Source: Chryseobacterium sp. (GTDB lineage: Bacteria; Bacteroidota; Bacteroidia; Flavobacteriales; Weeksellaceae). From it: DNA of 64,000 nt. Below the pieces are notes generated by a model. That model was not told the origin of the DNA. It searched no databases and worked only from the letters and a program-made list of their open reading frames with translations. The position numbers were made by a program, and so were the translations under genes. The DNA is taken from assembly GCF_029240215.1 (NCBI RefSeq), contig NZ_JARBTK010000007.1:219372-283371 (forward strand). The letters are read 5' to 3'. This document shows positions 42,832-52,777 of this stretch, piece after piece (position 1 is the stretch's first letter; every line of letters starts with the position of its first letter).

Positions 42832-44118
42832 TTACCAGCCGGCTTCAAAAACTTTGAGTAATTCGGTCTGCTGCATTACTTCATTTTTACTGTTGATAAG
42901 ATTATAATTTGCTTGAAGCCAGTTGTTTCGCACTACAAAAAACGTGTAAGCATCCATCAATCCTTCTTTGTACTTCTCTTCGGATTTTTGGAAAGAGAGT
43001 CTTTGATTTTCGAAGTTTGCCATTAATAAAGTATATTTTTCTTCTGAATTCTGGAATTGTGCTTTGATAGAATTGATGCTTTGCGTGAGATTATTAATCA
43101 CTATTTCTTTGTCATAATTGGAATTGATGACATTCAGTTTTGCGATTTCAACATTGTTTTTTACTTGTAATTTATTGAAAACAGGAATGTTGAGACTGAA
43201 TCCGACCTGCTGATTCTTGTTTCTTTTGAACTGATCCGAAAATGCATCGGCCGATTGCCCTAAAGTTTTGCTGTAAAAGCTTGACCAGTTGTAGGAGCCA
43301 TTCAGCGTTGGAAGATAAGCTGATCTTGCAATCCTGATATTTTTTTCGGCTGCTTCAATATCTGTTACAACAGTTTTGTAAGCCGGATTCTTTTCCAGAA
43401 GGTTTTTTACAAAATCAGGATCGTTGAAATTGGAATGAAGTAGATTTTCTTCATTCATTTTAAAATCTAAAGAATCACTTGTAATTGCCAAAGAATTAAG
43501 CAAATTAATTTTGGAAAGATCTCGGGAATTCTTCGCAGAAACCCATTGTTCCTGCAACGTTCCGAGGTTGGCTTTGATGTCGTAAACGTCGCTTTTCGGG
43601 CGGTTGCCGATCTCTACTTCTTTTTCGGTACGTTTGATTTGATCTTCGATACCGGAAATCTGCGTTTCCAGAACATCCAGCCAGCTTTTGTTGTTCTGAT
43701 AATTGAAAAACATCTGGATAACATTCAATTTCACCTCGTTCTGAGCCTGCTTCATTTTGAACGTCGAACTTTCTTTATTGATTTTTGATAAAGAAATATT
43801 GAGGTAATTTCGCCAGTTCATCAGCTCCCAATTGGCTTGTGCATAAGCCTGATCGTACTGCATATTGAGAGATCCTCTTTGATTCGTGGTCTGATCGATC
43901 GTAGATCCGAAGCTGTAATTATGATTAACTCCTGCTTCAACAGACGGTAGCAACATTCCTTTGGCTGCAGAAATCTGACGGTCATTTTTCCGGATATTGA
44001 CAACAGATTGCTTTACCAAAGGATGATTGGCAGATGCATAGTCCAAACATTGCTGAAGCGTCCAGACCTGCTGAGCCGGGAAAAGGTTGATGATAAGTAT
44101 GAAGAATAGTTTTTTCAT
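42832..44118 (-). CDS. TolC-family outer-membrane efflux protein
   Basis: The 428-residue protein has a signal peptide (cleaved near FPAQQ) and two OEP repeats (about 22-215 and 225-425) of long helices and barrel strands, with QCLDYASANHPLVKQS and ARSAYLPTLNGSYNWSS as family segments. It should form the outer-membrane channel of the tripartite pump made with the adaptor and MacB-type permeases encoded upstream in the same operon. It is the last of seven genes and ends at a strong terminator. No lipobox was seen. Confidence 0.92.
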   Translation of the reverse strand: MKKLFFILIINLFPAQQVWTLQQCLDYASANHPLVKQSVVNIRKNDRQISAAKGMLLPSVEAGVNHNYSFGSTIDQTTNQRGSLNMQYDQAYAQANWELMNWRNYLNISLSKINKESSTFKMKQAQNEVKLNVIQMFFNYQNNKSWLDVLETQISGIEDQIKRTEKEVEIGNRPKSDVYDIKANLGTLQEQWVSAKNSRDLSKINLLNSLAITSDSLDFKMNEENLLHSNFNDPDFVKNLLEKNPAYKTVVTDIEAAEKNIRIARSAYLPTLNGSYNWSSFYSKTLGQSADAFSDQFKRNKNQQVGFSLNIPVFNKLQVKNNVEIAKLNVINSNYDKEIVINNLTQSINSIKAQFQNSEEKYTLLMANFENQRLSFQKSEEKYKEGLMDAYTFFVVRNNWLQANYNLINSKNEVMQQTELLKVFEAGW

Positions 44119-44159
44119 TTTGATTTATTTTTTATAAACTTTCAAGGTTAGAAAGCTTT

Positions 44160-46583
44160 TTACTCGTATTTCAGGTATTTTACAAGATTGATTTTTGTAG
44201 CTCGATAGGCTTTGAAACTTACTACCGAAAAAGTGAGAATCAATAATAAGATCATACTTAAAACATAAGGCCAAACAGGCATATCGATTCGGTAAGAAAA
44301 ATCTTTGAGCCATTCATTCATCGCATAATAACTGATAGGAATGCTCAGTAAAACGGCAAATGAACATATTAAAAGAAATCTTTTCGTCAAATCCCATATA
44401 ATAGTTTTCTCGTCTGCACCCAAGGTTTTTTTGATGGCAACATCTTTCAGTTTCTGTTCAATTAATAATGATGACAAGGCAAATAATCCTAGTAAAGCAA
44501 TGACCAGAACCACAATATTGAGTATCGTGAAAAGCGTCTGCTGTTTCTGGAATTTCTCAAAGGTTTTTGCAAATTGTTTGTCTACAAATTCATAATCGAA
44601 AGGATATCCGGGTTCTGCTTTTGTGAGCCAGAACTCCTTGATTCTTTCTAATGTTCCATCGATATCATTTCCGGAAAGTTTGATCTGGAGGTTTTGCATA
44701 TTATTTTTGACCCAGTTTCTGTCATAATTGAAGAAAACAACTGGAGAGATAGGTTTGTCTACGCCACCATAATAAAAATCTTTTACCACACCCAAAATCT
44801 TATATTTTTTCTTGCCATCCCAGCCGGTAAGGATTTCTTTTCCAATGGCATTTTGGTAATTGTAACCTAGTTTGCTTGCAAAAGTTTCGTTTACAACAGC
44901 TCCATTAATGGTGTCAGAAGTTATTTTCCAGTTTAAGTCTCTTCCCGATAAAAATTTGATCTTGTAAAAACGAAGATAATTTTCATCGATTGCTCCAAGA
45001 CTTGTACTTTCCACCATTTTGGTTGTATCAGTAGCATTTTTGGCTACAGAACTATTGTTAATGCCTCTTCCTATAGATTGTATCGACCCTGTAATATCGG
45101 CAACACCAGATATTTTAGAAATTTCATTTTTCAGAAGTTTGTATTTATTGAAGTTGTAATTATTCTCCCAATTGGTTTTCTTGAAATCGATTTGAATTAC
45201 CTGATCGCCTTTGAAACCGAGATCTTTATTCATCATATAACTTACCTGAGTATGAATGATTAATGAGCAAATAATGAAAAATGATGAGATAATTAATTGT
45301 AAAGTCAAGATAGAATTCCGTAGCCAAACGCCTTGTCTGCTTCTTGCAAAATTACCTTTCAGTGTATTTATCGGTTTGAAGTTCGAAAGGTAAAGTGCGG
45401 GAATCAATCCTGAAATCAACGAAAAAATCACAAGTAAAAATCCTGTGTAAATGAATAAGCCTGGATCATTCAGTTTAATTTCTTTGTTTAGAAATTTGTT
45501 ATAAGAAGGAAGCAAAAGCTCAACCAACGCAAAAGCGATAACATAAGCCGCAACACATATCATAAAAGTCTCCATCAAAAACTGCAAGATCAATTGTGAT
45601 TTTGAGCTTCCGATTGCTTTTCTTACCCCAACTTCTTTTGCTCTTTGAGAAGCCTGCGCGGTTTTAAGATTAATTAAATTAATGCCAGACAAAAGCAAAA
45701 TTAATGCAGATAAGCCCAATAGAATCATAATCGATTTTTTGTCGCCTTTATTGATTCCATCATTACTTTTCGCATCCAATTTTATGTTGGCAATCGATGA
45801 CAGATACATTCTTAAAGGATTCTTTTTATCAATTTCGTATCCCCATTTTTTGGCTGAAATCTCGTCTTCCTGCTGCATTTTTTTTGAAATTTTATCTTCC
45901 AAAGCTTTTACATCAGAACCCGGTTTCAATTTAAAAAAACCAAAATAACTGTAACTCGTCCATTGGGTTTTGCTCTCTTCCAAATATGGATTCATAAACA
46001 GGAAATCTGGTTTGAAGACTGTATTTTCTTTCGACTTTTTATAAATAGCCGTTACTACATAATTCTTATCATCGCCTTCATTTGTAACAGATTTTCCTAT
46101 TGAGTTCAGATATTCGTCACCAAAAAGCAGTTTGGCAGTTTCTTCTGACAAAGCTACTTTTCCAGCATCTGACAAAGCATTTTTAAAATCTCCCGCCACT
46201 TTCTCAAAAGGGAAAAAATCAAAAAAAGAATCTACTGTTGCACCAGCCGAAACATAAGCAGAATTGCTTCCCGAAGTCAATTTCTTTTTCCCCCAATCGT
46301 TGAATATCGTAGCCGCCTCAATCTCGGAAAACATTTCTTTCGAGCTAAATATCTCTGGATAGCTGGAAACAGGCATCATGCCAAATGAGGGATTGCTGTT
46401 CTCAACCAAGTAAATATTCTCCTTGTTCGGAATCCATTGCTCATAAGACCTTTCGTCCTGCCAATGGATAAATATCAATAAGAAAACACACAAGCCAACA
46501 CTCAGTCCCAATACATTGATAATGGTAGAAAGCCAGTTCTTCCTGTAATTGATAAACGCTATTTTGAGCCAGTTCTTTAACAT
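44160..46583 (-). CDS. MacB/FtsX-type ABC permease (paralogue 1)
   Basis: The 807-residue permease has two MacB-periplasmic plus FtsX units, with about eight membrane helices in all: one at about 20-40, three at about 285-395, one at about 430-450 and three at about 690-790. It begins MLKNWLKIAFINYRKNWL and ends TKINLVKYLKYE like its two neighbours, but is more divergent in the periplasmic parts. FtsX signatures ASQRAKEVGVRKAIGSSKSQ and LKDVAIKKTLGADEKT are present in the two halves. It has no ATPase domain and must use the single ATPase encoded in the operon. Confidence 0.9.
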   Translation of the reverse strand: MLKNWLKIAFINYRKNWLSTIINVLGLSVGLCVFLLIFIHWQDERSYEQWIPNKENIYLVENSNPSFGMMPVSSYPEIFSSKEMFSEIEAATIFNDWGKKKLTSGSNSAYVSAGATVDSFFDFFPFEKVAGDFKNALSDAGKVALSEETAKLLFGDEYLNSIGKSVTNEGDDKNYVVTAIYKKSKENTVFKPDFLFMNPYLEESKTQWTSYSYFGFFKLKPGSDVKALEDKISKKMQQEDEISAKKWGYEIDKKNPLRMYLSSIANIKLDAKSNDGINKGDKKSIMILLGLSALILLLSGINLINLKTAQASQRAKEVGVRKAIGSSKSQLILQFLMETFMICVAAYVIAFALVELLLPSYNKFLNKEIKLNDPGLFIYTGFLLVIFSLISGLIPALYLSNFKPINTLKGNFARSRQGVWLRNSILTLQLIISSFFIICSLIIHTQVSYMMNKDLGFKGDQVIQIDFKKTNWENNYNFNKYKLLKNEISKISGVADITGSIQSIGRGINNSSVAKNATDTTKMVESTSLGAIDENYLRFYKIKFLSGRDLNWKITSDTINGAVVNETFASKLGYNYQNAIGKEILTGWDGKKKYKILGVVKDFYYGGVDKPISPVVFFNYDRNWVKNNMQNLQIKLSGNDIDGTLERIKEFWLTKAEPGYPFDYEFVDKQFAKTFEKFQKQQTLFTILNIVVLVIALLGLFALSSLLIEQKLKDVAIKKTLGADEKTIIWDLTKRFLLICSFAVLLSIPISYYAMNEWLKDFSYRIDMPVWPYVLSMILLLILTFSVVSFKAYRATKINLVKYLKYE

Positions 46584-46622
46584 AATGATGAATTATAAGT
46601 GATGATTAAAGTCTTCCGACTT

Positions 46623-49037
46623 TTACTCGTATTTTAAATATTTCACAAGATTCACTTTTGTGGCTTGGTAGGCTTTAACACTTACAACCGCAAAAGTCAA
46701 TAAGAGTAAAACCACAAGGCTCAAAACGAACGGTAAGACAGGCATATCAATCCGGTAAGCAAAATCTTTCAGCCACTCATTCATCAGATAATAACTGATC
46801 GGAATGCTGATCATAACGGCAATTAAAGTGATCCAGAGGAATTGTTTCGTAAGTCCCATTATCAAAGTTCCGTCAGATGCACCAAATGTTTTTCTGATCG
46901 CAACATCTTTCAGTTTCTGCTCGATCATTAATGATGACAAAGCGAATAATCCTAATAAAGCAACCATCAAAACCATTGCATTCAGAATGGTGAAAAGCGT
47001 CTGCTGTTTCTGGTAAGTTTCAAAGGTTTTTGCAAACTGTTTGTCAATAAAATAGTAATCGAAAGGATAACCTCTTTCCACATTATTCTGCCAATAAGTT
47101 TTGATTCTTTTCACAGTTCCGTCGATATCATCCGATTTTATTTTTAACTGAATATTATAGACCTGGAATCTCTTCCAATCTGTTTCCCGGTAATGGAAAA
47201 ACGCAATGGGCTCTACTTCTGACTTTAAACTTTTGACATTAAAATCTTTTACAATTCCAACAATATGATAAGGTTTATTGTCAAAGCCGGGACGGAATTC
47301 GATCTTTAAAGCCTGATCATCATTCCATCCGAATTTTTTAACAAATGCCTCGTTGACCAAAAGATTATCAATGGTATCTGATGCAAGATCGGGATTCAGC
47401 CAGCGCCCTTTTTTCAATGTAACATCCATAAACTGAAGGTAATTATAGTCCATAGAACCTAGCTGGGCGAGTATACTTTTATCCATATAATCCATAGTTG
47501 CATTGCTGTACCTAAAGGTTCCGGGAGCGGCTTCGCCAAAAGAAACATCGGCAACACCATTTATTTTCCTGATTTCATTTTTCACCCTCTCGTATTTCAG
47601 CCAGGGTTTCGGATCATTTTCAATAAAGTTGATCAGCATAATCTGTTTGCCATTGTAACCAAGATCTTTGTTCATCATATATTTCACCTGTTGATTCACA
47701 ATCAATCCGCCTATGATGAAGAATGAAGAAATAATGATCTGTAAGTTCAGAATCCCGTTTCTGAGCCAAACGCCGTGTCTGCTTCTGGCGAAATTCCCCT
47801 TCAACGTTTCTATCGCTTTGAAATTTGAGAGGTACATTGCCGGGATTAATCCTGAAATCAATGTAACCAGCAATACCATTACAAATGAGTAAAAGAAAAT
47901 ATGCCAATCGTTCATCTTCATTTCTTTGTCATAGAACTTGTTGAAGCTTGGCAGAAGCAATTCTGTCAGAGCCAACGAAAGCAGGTAAGAAATAATACAG
48001 ATGATAAAAGTTTCCAGCAAAAACTGCAGAACAAGACCGGATCTTGTACTGCCAATCGCTTTTCTCACACCAATTTCCTTTGCACGTTGGGAAGCCTGAG
48101 CCGTTTTCAGATTTATGAAATTGATGGCTGATAAAATGACAATCAGGACAGAAAGTGTAAACAGAATCATCATTGTTTTAAAATCTCCTGCTCCAAACCA
48201 ATAAGCTTTTGCGTGAAGTTTCATTTCATCCAATGGGGTCAGCAGACTATCTGAAGGTCCGTATAATTCCAAATATTTTTCCTGTGTTATACCAAGTTCT
48301 CCGGAACTGATTTTAGCCCTGTATTTATAAACTTCTTCAACTATTTTTTCCTGAACAGCCTTAATATCTGCATTTTTACTCAACATAAACAAGGATCCGT
48401 AATTAAAATTTGACCATCCATCTTTATCATTTTTCATCTGTTCAAAAGGCAGAACGACAAACTCCGGTTTTATAAGGCTGTTTTCTTCCGGCAATTCATA
48501 AACTGCCGTTACGACGTAATTTTTATTATCAAATTTGATACTTTCTCCGGCAGCATTCGTTTTACCAAAAAGGTTTTTGGCGGCAGTTGTGGAGATGGCG
48601 ATTGAGGTTTCACCTTTAAGCGCATTTTTGTAACTTCCTGAAATCAATTTAAACGGAAAAAAATTGAAAAAATTTTCAGAAACCAACATTCCATCTTTCT
48701 GATAGGCTGTTTTATTTTTCGTGCTCATTTTATAACCTACTCCGGCTGCGTGAAACAACACATAATCCTTAACTTCGGGAATGACTTTTACAGCACGGTC
48801 CACCATTGGAATAGAAATTCCGGTTCCGTAATTATTATCCTTTTTATAATAGCTTTGTAATCCATAGATCTGGTCTTTCTTCGGATTCCATTTTTCGAAA
48901 GATTCTTCGTCATTCCAATGCATAAGGATAAGCATAAATCCTGTCAAACCGATCGTCAACCCAAACAAATTGATAATGGTAGAAAGCCAGTTTTTTTTAT
49001 AATTGATGAAGGCGATTTTGAGCCAGTTTTTTAGCAT
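46623..49037 (-). CDS. MacB/FtsX-type ABC permease (paralogue 2)
   Basis: The 804-residue permease has the same double MacB-FtsX layout as its neighbours. It is very close to paralogue 3 (for example the shared start AFINYKKNWLSTIINLFGLT and the ASQRAKEIGVRKAIGST and LKDVAIRKTFGAS signatures), which points to a fairly recent tandem duplication. The periplasmic loops differ more than the membrane parts, so the two may select different ligands. The gene is intact. Confidence 0.9.
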   Translation of the reverse strand: MLKNWLKIAFINYKKNWLSTIINLFGLTIGLTGFMLILMHWNDEESFEKWNPKKDQIYGLQSYYKKDNNYGTGISIPMVDRAVKVIPEVKDYVLFHAAGVGYKMSTKNKTAYQKDGMLVSENFFNFFPFKLISGSYKNALKGETSIAISTTAAKNLFGKTNAAGESIKFDNKNYVVTAVYELPEENSLIKPEFVVLPFEQMKNDKDGWSNFNYGSLFMLSKNADIKAVQEKIVEEVYKYRAKISSGELGITQEKYLELYGPSDSLLTPLDEMKLHAKAYWFGAGDFKTMMILFTLSVLIVILSAINFINLKTAQASQRAKEIGVRKAIGSTRSGLVLQFLLETFIICIISYLLSLALTELLLPSFNKFYDKEMKMNDWHIFFYSFVMVLLVTLISGLIPAMYLSNFKAIETLKGNFARSRHGVWLRNGILNLQIIISSFFIIGGLIVNQQVKYMMNKDLGYNGKQIMLINFIENDPKPWLKYERVKNEIRKINGVADVSFGEAAPGTFRYSNATMDYMDKSILAQLGSMDYNYLQFMDVTLKKGRWLNPDLASDTIDNLLVNEAFVKKFGWNDDQALKIEFRPGFDNKPYHIVGIVKDFNVKSLKSEVEPIAFFHYRETDWKRFQVYNIQLKIKSDDIDGTVKRIKTYWQNNVERGYPFDYYFIDKQFAKTFETYQKQQTLFTILNAMVLMVALLGLFALSSLMIEQKLKDVAIRKTFGASDGTLIMGLTKQFLWITLIAVMISIPISYYLMNEWLKDFAYRIDMPVLPFVLSLVVLLLLTFAVVSVKAYQATKVNLVKYLKYE

Positions 49038-49120
49038 AGTTGATGGTTTTTGGTTGTCAGTTGATGGTTTTTGGTTGATGGTTTTTGAGAATAATCTCCA
49101 TCAACTATCAACCGACAACT
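49038..49120. repeat. tandem and inverted TTGATGGTTTTTGG repeats between permease genes
   Basis: AGTTGATGGTTTTTGGTTG occurs at 49038-49056 and again at 49059-49077, with a partial third copy (ATGGTTTTTGAG), and an imperfect inverted copy CCATCAACTATCAACCGACA begins at 49098. The transcript could fold into a hairpin between paralogues 3 and 2, which may tune expression of the distal genes. Similar simple strings are dispersed in flavobacterial genomes. Confidence 0.6.
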
Positions 49121-49131
49121 ATTAACAAATT

Positions 49132-51549
49132 TTACTCGTATTTCAGGTATTTTACAAGATTCACTTTTGTTGCTTTATAAGCTTTGATGCTTACAACTGA
49201 AAAGGTCAACAGAAGCAAAACGACAAGACTCAATACGAATGGTAAAACAGGCATGTCAATTCTGTAAGCAAAATCCTTCAGCCATTCGTTCATCAGGTAG
49301 TAACTGATCGGAATGCTTATAATAACGGCGATTAACGTGATCCAAAGGAATTGTTTTGTCAGTCCGAAAATCAAAGTTTTATCTGATGCGCCAAGTGTTT
49401 TTCTGATGGCAACGTCTTTCAGTTTTTGTTCAATCATTAATGATGACAAAGCGAATAATCCTAACAAAGCCACCATCAAAACCATTGCGTTCAGAATTGT
49501 AAATAATGTTTGCTGTTTCTGATATTTTTCGAATGTTTTAGCAAATTTCTGATCCAGAAAATAGTAATCAAAAGGATAACCTTGCTCCACATTATTCTGC
49601 CAGTAAGTTTTCAGTCTTTTTACAGTTCCATCGATGTCATTCGAGTCGATTTTCAACTGGATATTATAGACATCAAATCTCTTCCAATCGGTTTCTCTGT
49701 AATGAAAAAATACGATGGGTTCTATGGTGGTTTTTAGATTTCTGATATTAAAATCTTTTACAATTCCTACAATATGATAATCCTTTTGATAATCAAAACC
49801 TGGATGGAATGAATTATTCAAGGCTTCTTCATCAGTCCATCCAAATTTTCTTACAAAAGCTTCATTAACCAAAACATTACTCATTGTGTCGGAAGCTAAT
49901 TTTGAATCCAACCAACGGCCTTTTTTTAATTTTACATTAATGAATTTCAGATAATTATAATCCATCGATCCGTGCTGGGCTTGTATGCTTTTATCCATAT
50001 AATCCATATTGGAATCGCTTGATCTGCCATTTCCAGGCACAGCTTCTCCGTAGGATATATCGGTTACGCCTTGAATCTTCCTCATTTCATTCTTAAGCCG
50101 TTCGTATTTAAGCCAGGGTTTAGGATTTTCTTCGCTGAAGTTGATCATCATAATCTGTTTTCCACTGTAGCCAAGATCTTTGTTCATCATATATTTCACC
50201 TGTTGATTCACAATCAATCCGCCAATGATGAAGAATGAAGAGATGATCAATTGCAATGTCAGAATTCCGTTTCTGAGCCAAACACCGTGTTTGCTTCTTG
50301 CGAAATTACCTTTTAGTGTTTCTATCGCTTTGAAGTTGGAAAGATAAGTGGCTGGAATCAATCCGGAGATCAACGTTACCATAAGAACCATTGCAAATGA
50401 GTAAAAGTAAATATGCCAATCGTTCATTACCATTTCCTTGTCATAGAACTTATTGAAGCTTGGCAAAAGCAGTTCTGTTAAAGCCAAAGCCAATAGATAA
50501 GAAGCCATACAGATTAGAAATGTTTCAATCAGAAACTGAAGAACCAGATTGGTTTTTGTACTTCCAATGGCTTTTCTCACGCCAATTTCCTTCGCTCTTT
50601 GAGAAGCTTGCGCCGTTTTCAGATTAATAAAATTAATGGCAGATAAAATGACAATCAGGACAGAAAGCGTAAACAAAATCATCAAAGTTTTGAAATCAAC
50701 CGGACCAAACCAAGATGCTTTTGCGTGGAGTTTGATTTCATCCAATGGTGTAAGAAGACTATCCGTAGGGCCGTACAAATCAAGATATTGTTGCGGCGTC
50801 ATTCCTGAAGAGTCTTTATCCAAACTTGCACGATATAGAAAAATATCTTTTATAAATTTTTGTCTTATCTGCTCGAGATCTGCATCTTTTTTAAGCATAA
50901 AAAAGCAGCCATAGCTGAAGTTTCCCCATTGGTTTTCATCGTTTTTCATTGGTTCTACTGGCTTTAGAAGAAACTCTGGTTTTATCTGGCTGTTTTCTTT
51001 TGGTAATTCATAAACTGCTGTTACAACAAAATTTTTATTATTGAACTTGAGACTTTCGCCAGCAACATTAGTTTTACCAAATAGATTTTTGGCGGCAGTT
51101 GTCGAGAGTGCAATATCGCCACCACCTTTCAAAGCATTTTTAAAACTCCCGTCAACCAGTTTGAAAGGAAAAAATTCGAAAAAATTATCGGACACATTCA
51201 TTCCCCCTTCTTGATAGAATGTTCTATTTTTAGTGGTTATTTTAAAACCCATTCCAGAACTTTTGAACAAGACATAATCCTCAACACCTGGAATAACTAC
51301 TTTGGCACGATTTGCTATCGGAATGGAAATATTGTTACCATAAGAATTCTCTTTTTTATTATAAGTTTGAAAATAATAAATATCGTCTTTCTTCGGATTC
51401 CATTTTTCGAAAGATTCTTCGTCATTCCAATGCATTAGAATGAGCATAAAGCCTGTCAATCCGATCGTCAATCCAAATAAATTGATGATGGTGGAGAGCC
51501 AGTTCTTTTTATAGTTGATGAAGGCAATTTTGAGCCAATTGTTTAACAT
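49132..51549 (-). CDS. MacB/FtsX-type ABC permease (paralogue 3)
   Basis: The 805-residue permease starts MLNNWLKIAFINYKKNWL and has the same two MacB-FtsX halves and LVKYLKYE ending as its neighbours, with ASQRAKEIGVRKAIGSTKTN and LKDVAIRKTLGASDKT. It is the first of the three permease genes, 116 bases after the ATPase gene. With one ATPase and three permeases the operon could build several different transporters, either homodimers or heterodimers. By family knowledge the ATPase drives mechanotransmission that pushes a substrate through the TolC channel. Confidence 0.9.
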   Translation of the reverse strand: MLNNWLKIAFINYKKNWLSTIINLFGLTIGLTGFMLILMHWNDEESFEKWNPKKDDIYYFQTYNKKENSYGNNISIPIANRAKVVIPGVEDYVLFKSSGMGFKITTKNRTFYQEGGMNVSDNFFEFFPFKLVDGSFKNALKGGGDIALSTTAAKNLFGKTNVAGESLKFNNKNFVVTAVYELPKENSQIKPEFLLKPVEPMKNDENQWGNFSYGCFFMLKKDADLEQIRQKFIKDIFLYRASLDKDSSGMTPQQYLDLYGPTDSLLTPLDEIKLHAKASWFGPVDFKTLMILFTLSVLIVILSAINFINLKTAQASQRAKEIGVRKAIGSTKTNLVLQFLIETFLICMASYLLALALTELLLPSFNKFYDKEMVMNDWHIYFYSFAMVLMVTLISGLIPATYLSNFKAIETLKGNFARSKHGVWLRNGILTLQLIISSFFIIGGLIVNQQVKYMMNKDLGYSGKQIMMINFSEENPKPWLKYERLKNEMRKIQGVTDISYGEAVPGNGRSSDSNMDYMDKSIQAQHGSMDYNYLKFINVKLKKGRWLDSKLASDTMSNVLVNEAFVRKFGWTDEEALNNSFHPGFDYQKDYHIVGIVKDFNIRNLKTTIEPIVFFHYRETDWKRFDVYNIQLKIDSNDIDGTVKRLKTYWQNNVEQGYPFDYYFLDQKFAKTFEKYQKQQTLFTILNAMVLMVALLGLFALSSLMIEQKLKDVAIRKTLGASDKTLIFGLTKQFLWITLIAVIISIPISYYLMNEWLKDFAYRIDMPVLPFVLSLVVLLLLTFSVVSIKAYKATKVNLVKYLKYE

Positions 51550-51665
51550 AAGTGATATTTTATGATTGATAAACGATTTTAAAAACCTCAGAGAAACAGA
51601 GTTTGTCCGAATCTCCGAGATCAGTTATAAAATGGTTGAATGAATGTTTTTTTTATAGAATCTGA

Positions 51666-52388
51666 TTACTCAAAATTCTTTGCATCTGCTTTTTCGAAGA
51701 CATCTTTTCTTTGAGTAGAATGTTCTTCGCTGAAGATTTCGCCGTCTTTCATATTCACAATTCTGGAAGCGTAACCGGCGTCATAAGATGAGTGCGTTAC
51801 CATTGCGATTGTAGAACCTTCTCTGTGAAGTTCTGCAAGAAGATTCATTACCTCGTTTCCGTTGGAGCTATCTAGGTTTCCGGTTGGCTCATCGGCAAGA
51901 ATTAATTTCGGTTTTGTAACCAATGCTCTTGCAACCGCCGCTCTTTGCTGCTGACCGCCAGAAAGTTGTTGCGGATAATGTTTTGCTCTGTGTGCGATGT
52001 TGATTTTCTCCATAATTTCCTCAACACGTTTTTTTCTTTCTGAGGACGAAACGCCGTTGTAGATTAATGGTAATTCTATATTTTCGTAAACTGTGAGTTC
52101 ATCAATCAAATTAAAATTCTGAAAAATAAAACCTATATTTTTCTTTCTAATGTCTGATTTTTTCTTCTCAGAAGTTCCGATTGTTTCTATTGATTCAAAT
52201 TGATAAGAACCGGAAGAAGCGCTGTCCAAAAGTCCAAGAACATTAAGGAAAGTCGATTTTCCACAACCTGAAGGTCCCATTATCGCTACGAATTCGCCTT
52301 CTTTGATGCTAAGACTTACATTGTTTAAAGCATTGGTTTGAACATCTTCGGTTTTATAGACTTTTGAAAGGTTTTGAATATTTATCAT
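51666..52388 (-). CDS. MacB/LolD-type ABC transporter ATPase
   Basis: The 240-residue ATPase has Walker A GPSGCGKS (38-45), Q-loop in GFIFQNFNLI, signature LSGGQQQR, Walker B LILADEPTGNLDS and the switch His in MVTHS. It belongs to the LolD/MacB/FtsE group that works with FtsX-type permeases. It serves the three permeases downstream. It lies 12 bases after the small secreted protein gene. Confidence 0.95.
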   Translation of the reverse strand: MINIQNLSKVYKTEDVQTNALNNVSLSIKEGEFVAIMGPSGCGKSTFLNVLGLLDSASSGSYQFESIETIGTSEKKKSDIRKKNIGFIFQNFNLIDELTVYENIELPLIYNGVSSSERKKRVEEIMEKINIAHRAKHYPQQLSGGQQQRAAVARALVTKPKLILADEPTGNLDSSNGNEVMNLLAELHREGSTIAMVTHSSYDAGYASRIVNMKDGEIFSEEHSTQRKDVFEKADAKNFE

Positions 52389-52400
52389 TTTATTAATTTT

Positions 52401-52775
52401 TTAAAGTGTTATTTTTCTGATTTCTCCTGTTTGGTTGATGTAATATTTTGATTTTAAATCCCGTGTCAAAGTGATATTTTTCCATTCTACGCCCTTGATT
52501 CCTTCTAAGGTAATTTCGTTTCCGTTTTTAGAATATTGAACCAGGAAAGTGGAGTTTTGTTCGTCTGGATTTTTCTTCAGATTAGCCATTGCATTTTCAT
52601 TAAGGACAACTTTTCGATAAGAGTCAAAACTTAAATATGAATAATTGCAACCTTTGGAACATTCAAAAATGACGTGATTCTTTTTGAAAGAAATTGCCCA
52701 TTCTAATTCTGTCGGTTTCTGAGAATATGCCATTCCTGAAAATGAGCACATTAGAAATATTAATATAGTTTTCAT
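52401..52775 (-). CDS. small secreted protein in the efflux operon, unknown function
   Basis: The 124-residue protein has a signal peptide (cleaved near MAYSQ) and a short beta-rich body with two cysteines close together (FECSKGCNYS, about residues 34-43). It lies between the adaptor (2-base gap) and ATPase genes, so it is co-translated and probably linked to the pump, for example as a periplasmic cofactor or ligand sensor. I do not recognise a family. Confidence 0.75.
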   Translation of the reverse strand: MKTILIFLMCSFSGMAYSQKPTELEWAISFKKNHVIFECSKGCNYSYLSFDSYRKVVLNENAMANLKKNPDEQNSTFLVQYSKNGNEITLEGIKGVEWKNITLTRDLKSKYYINQTGEIRKITL

Positions 52776-52777
52776 AA

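Noticed and set aside
49038..49120. Insertion-sequence end between permease genes
   Set aside because: There is no transposase, no target duplication and only simple tandem and inverted copies of a short string.
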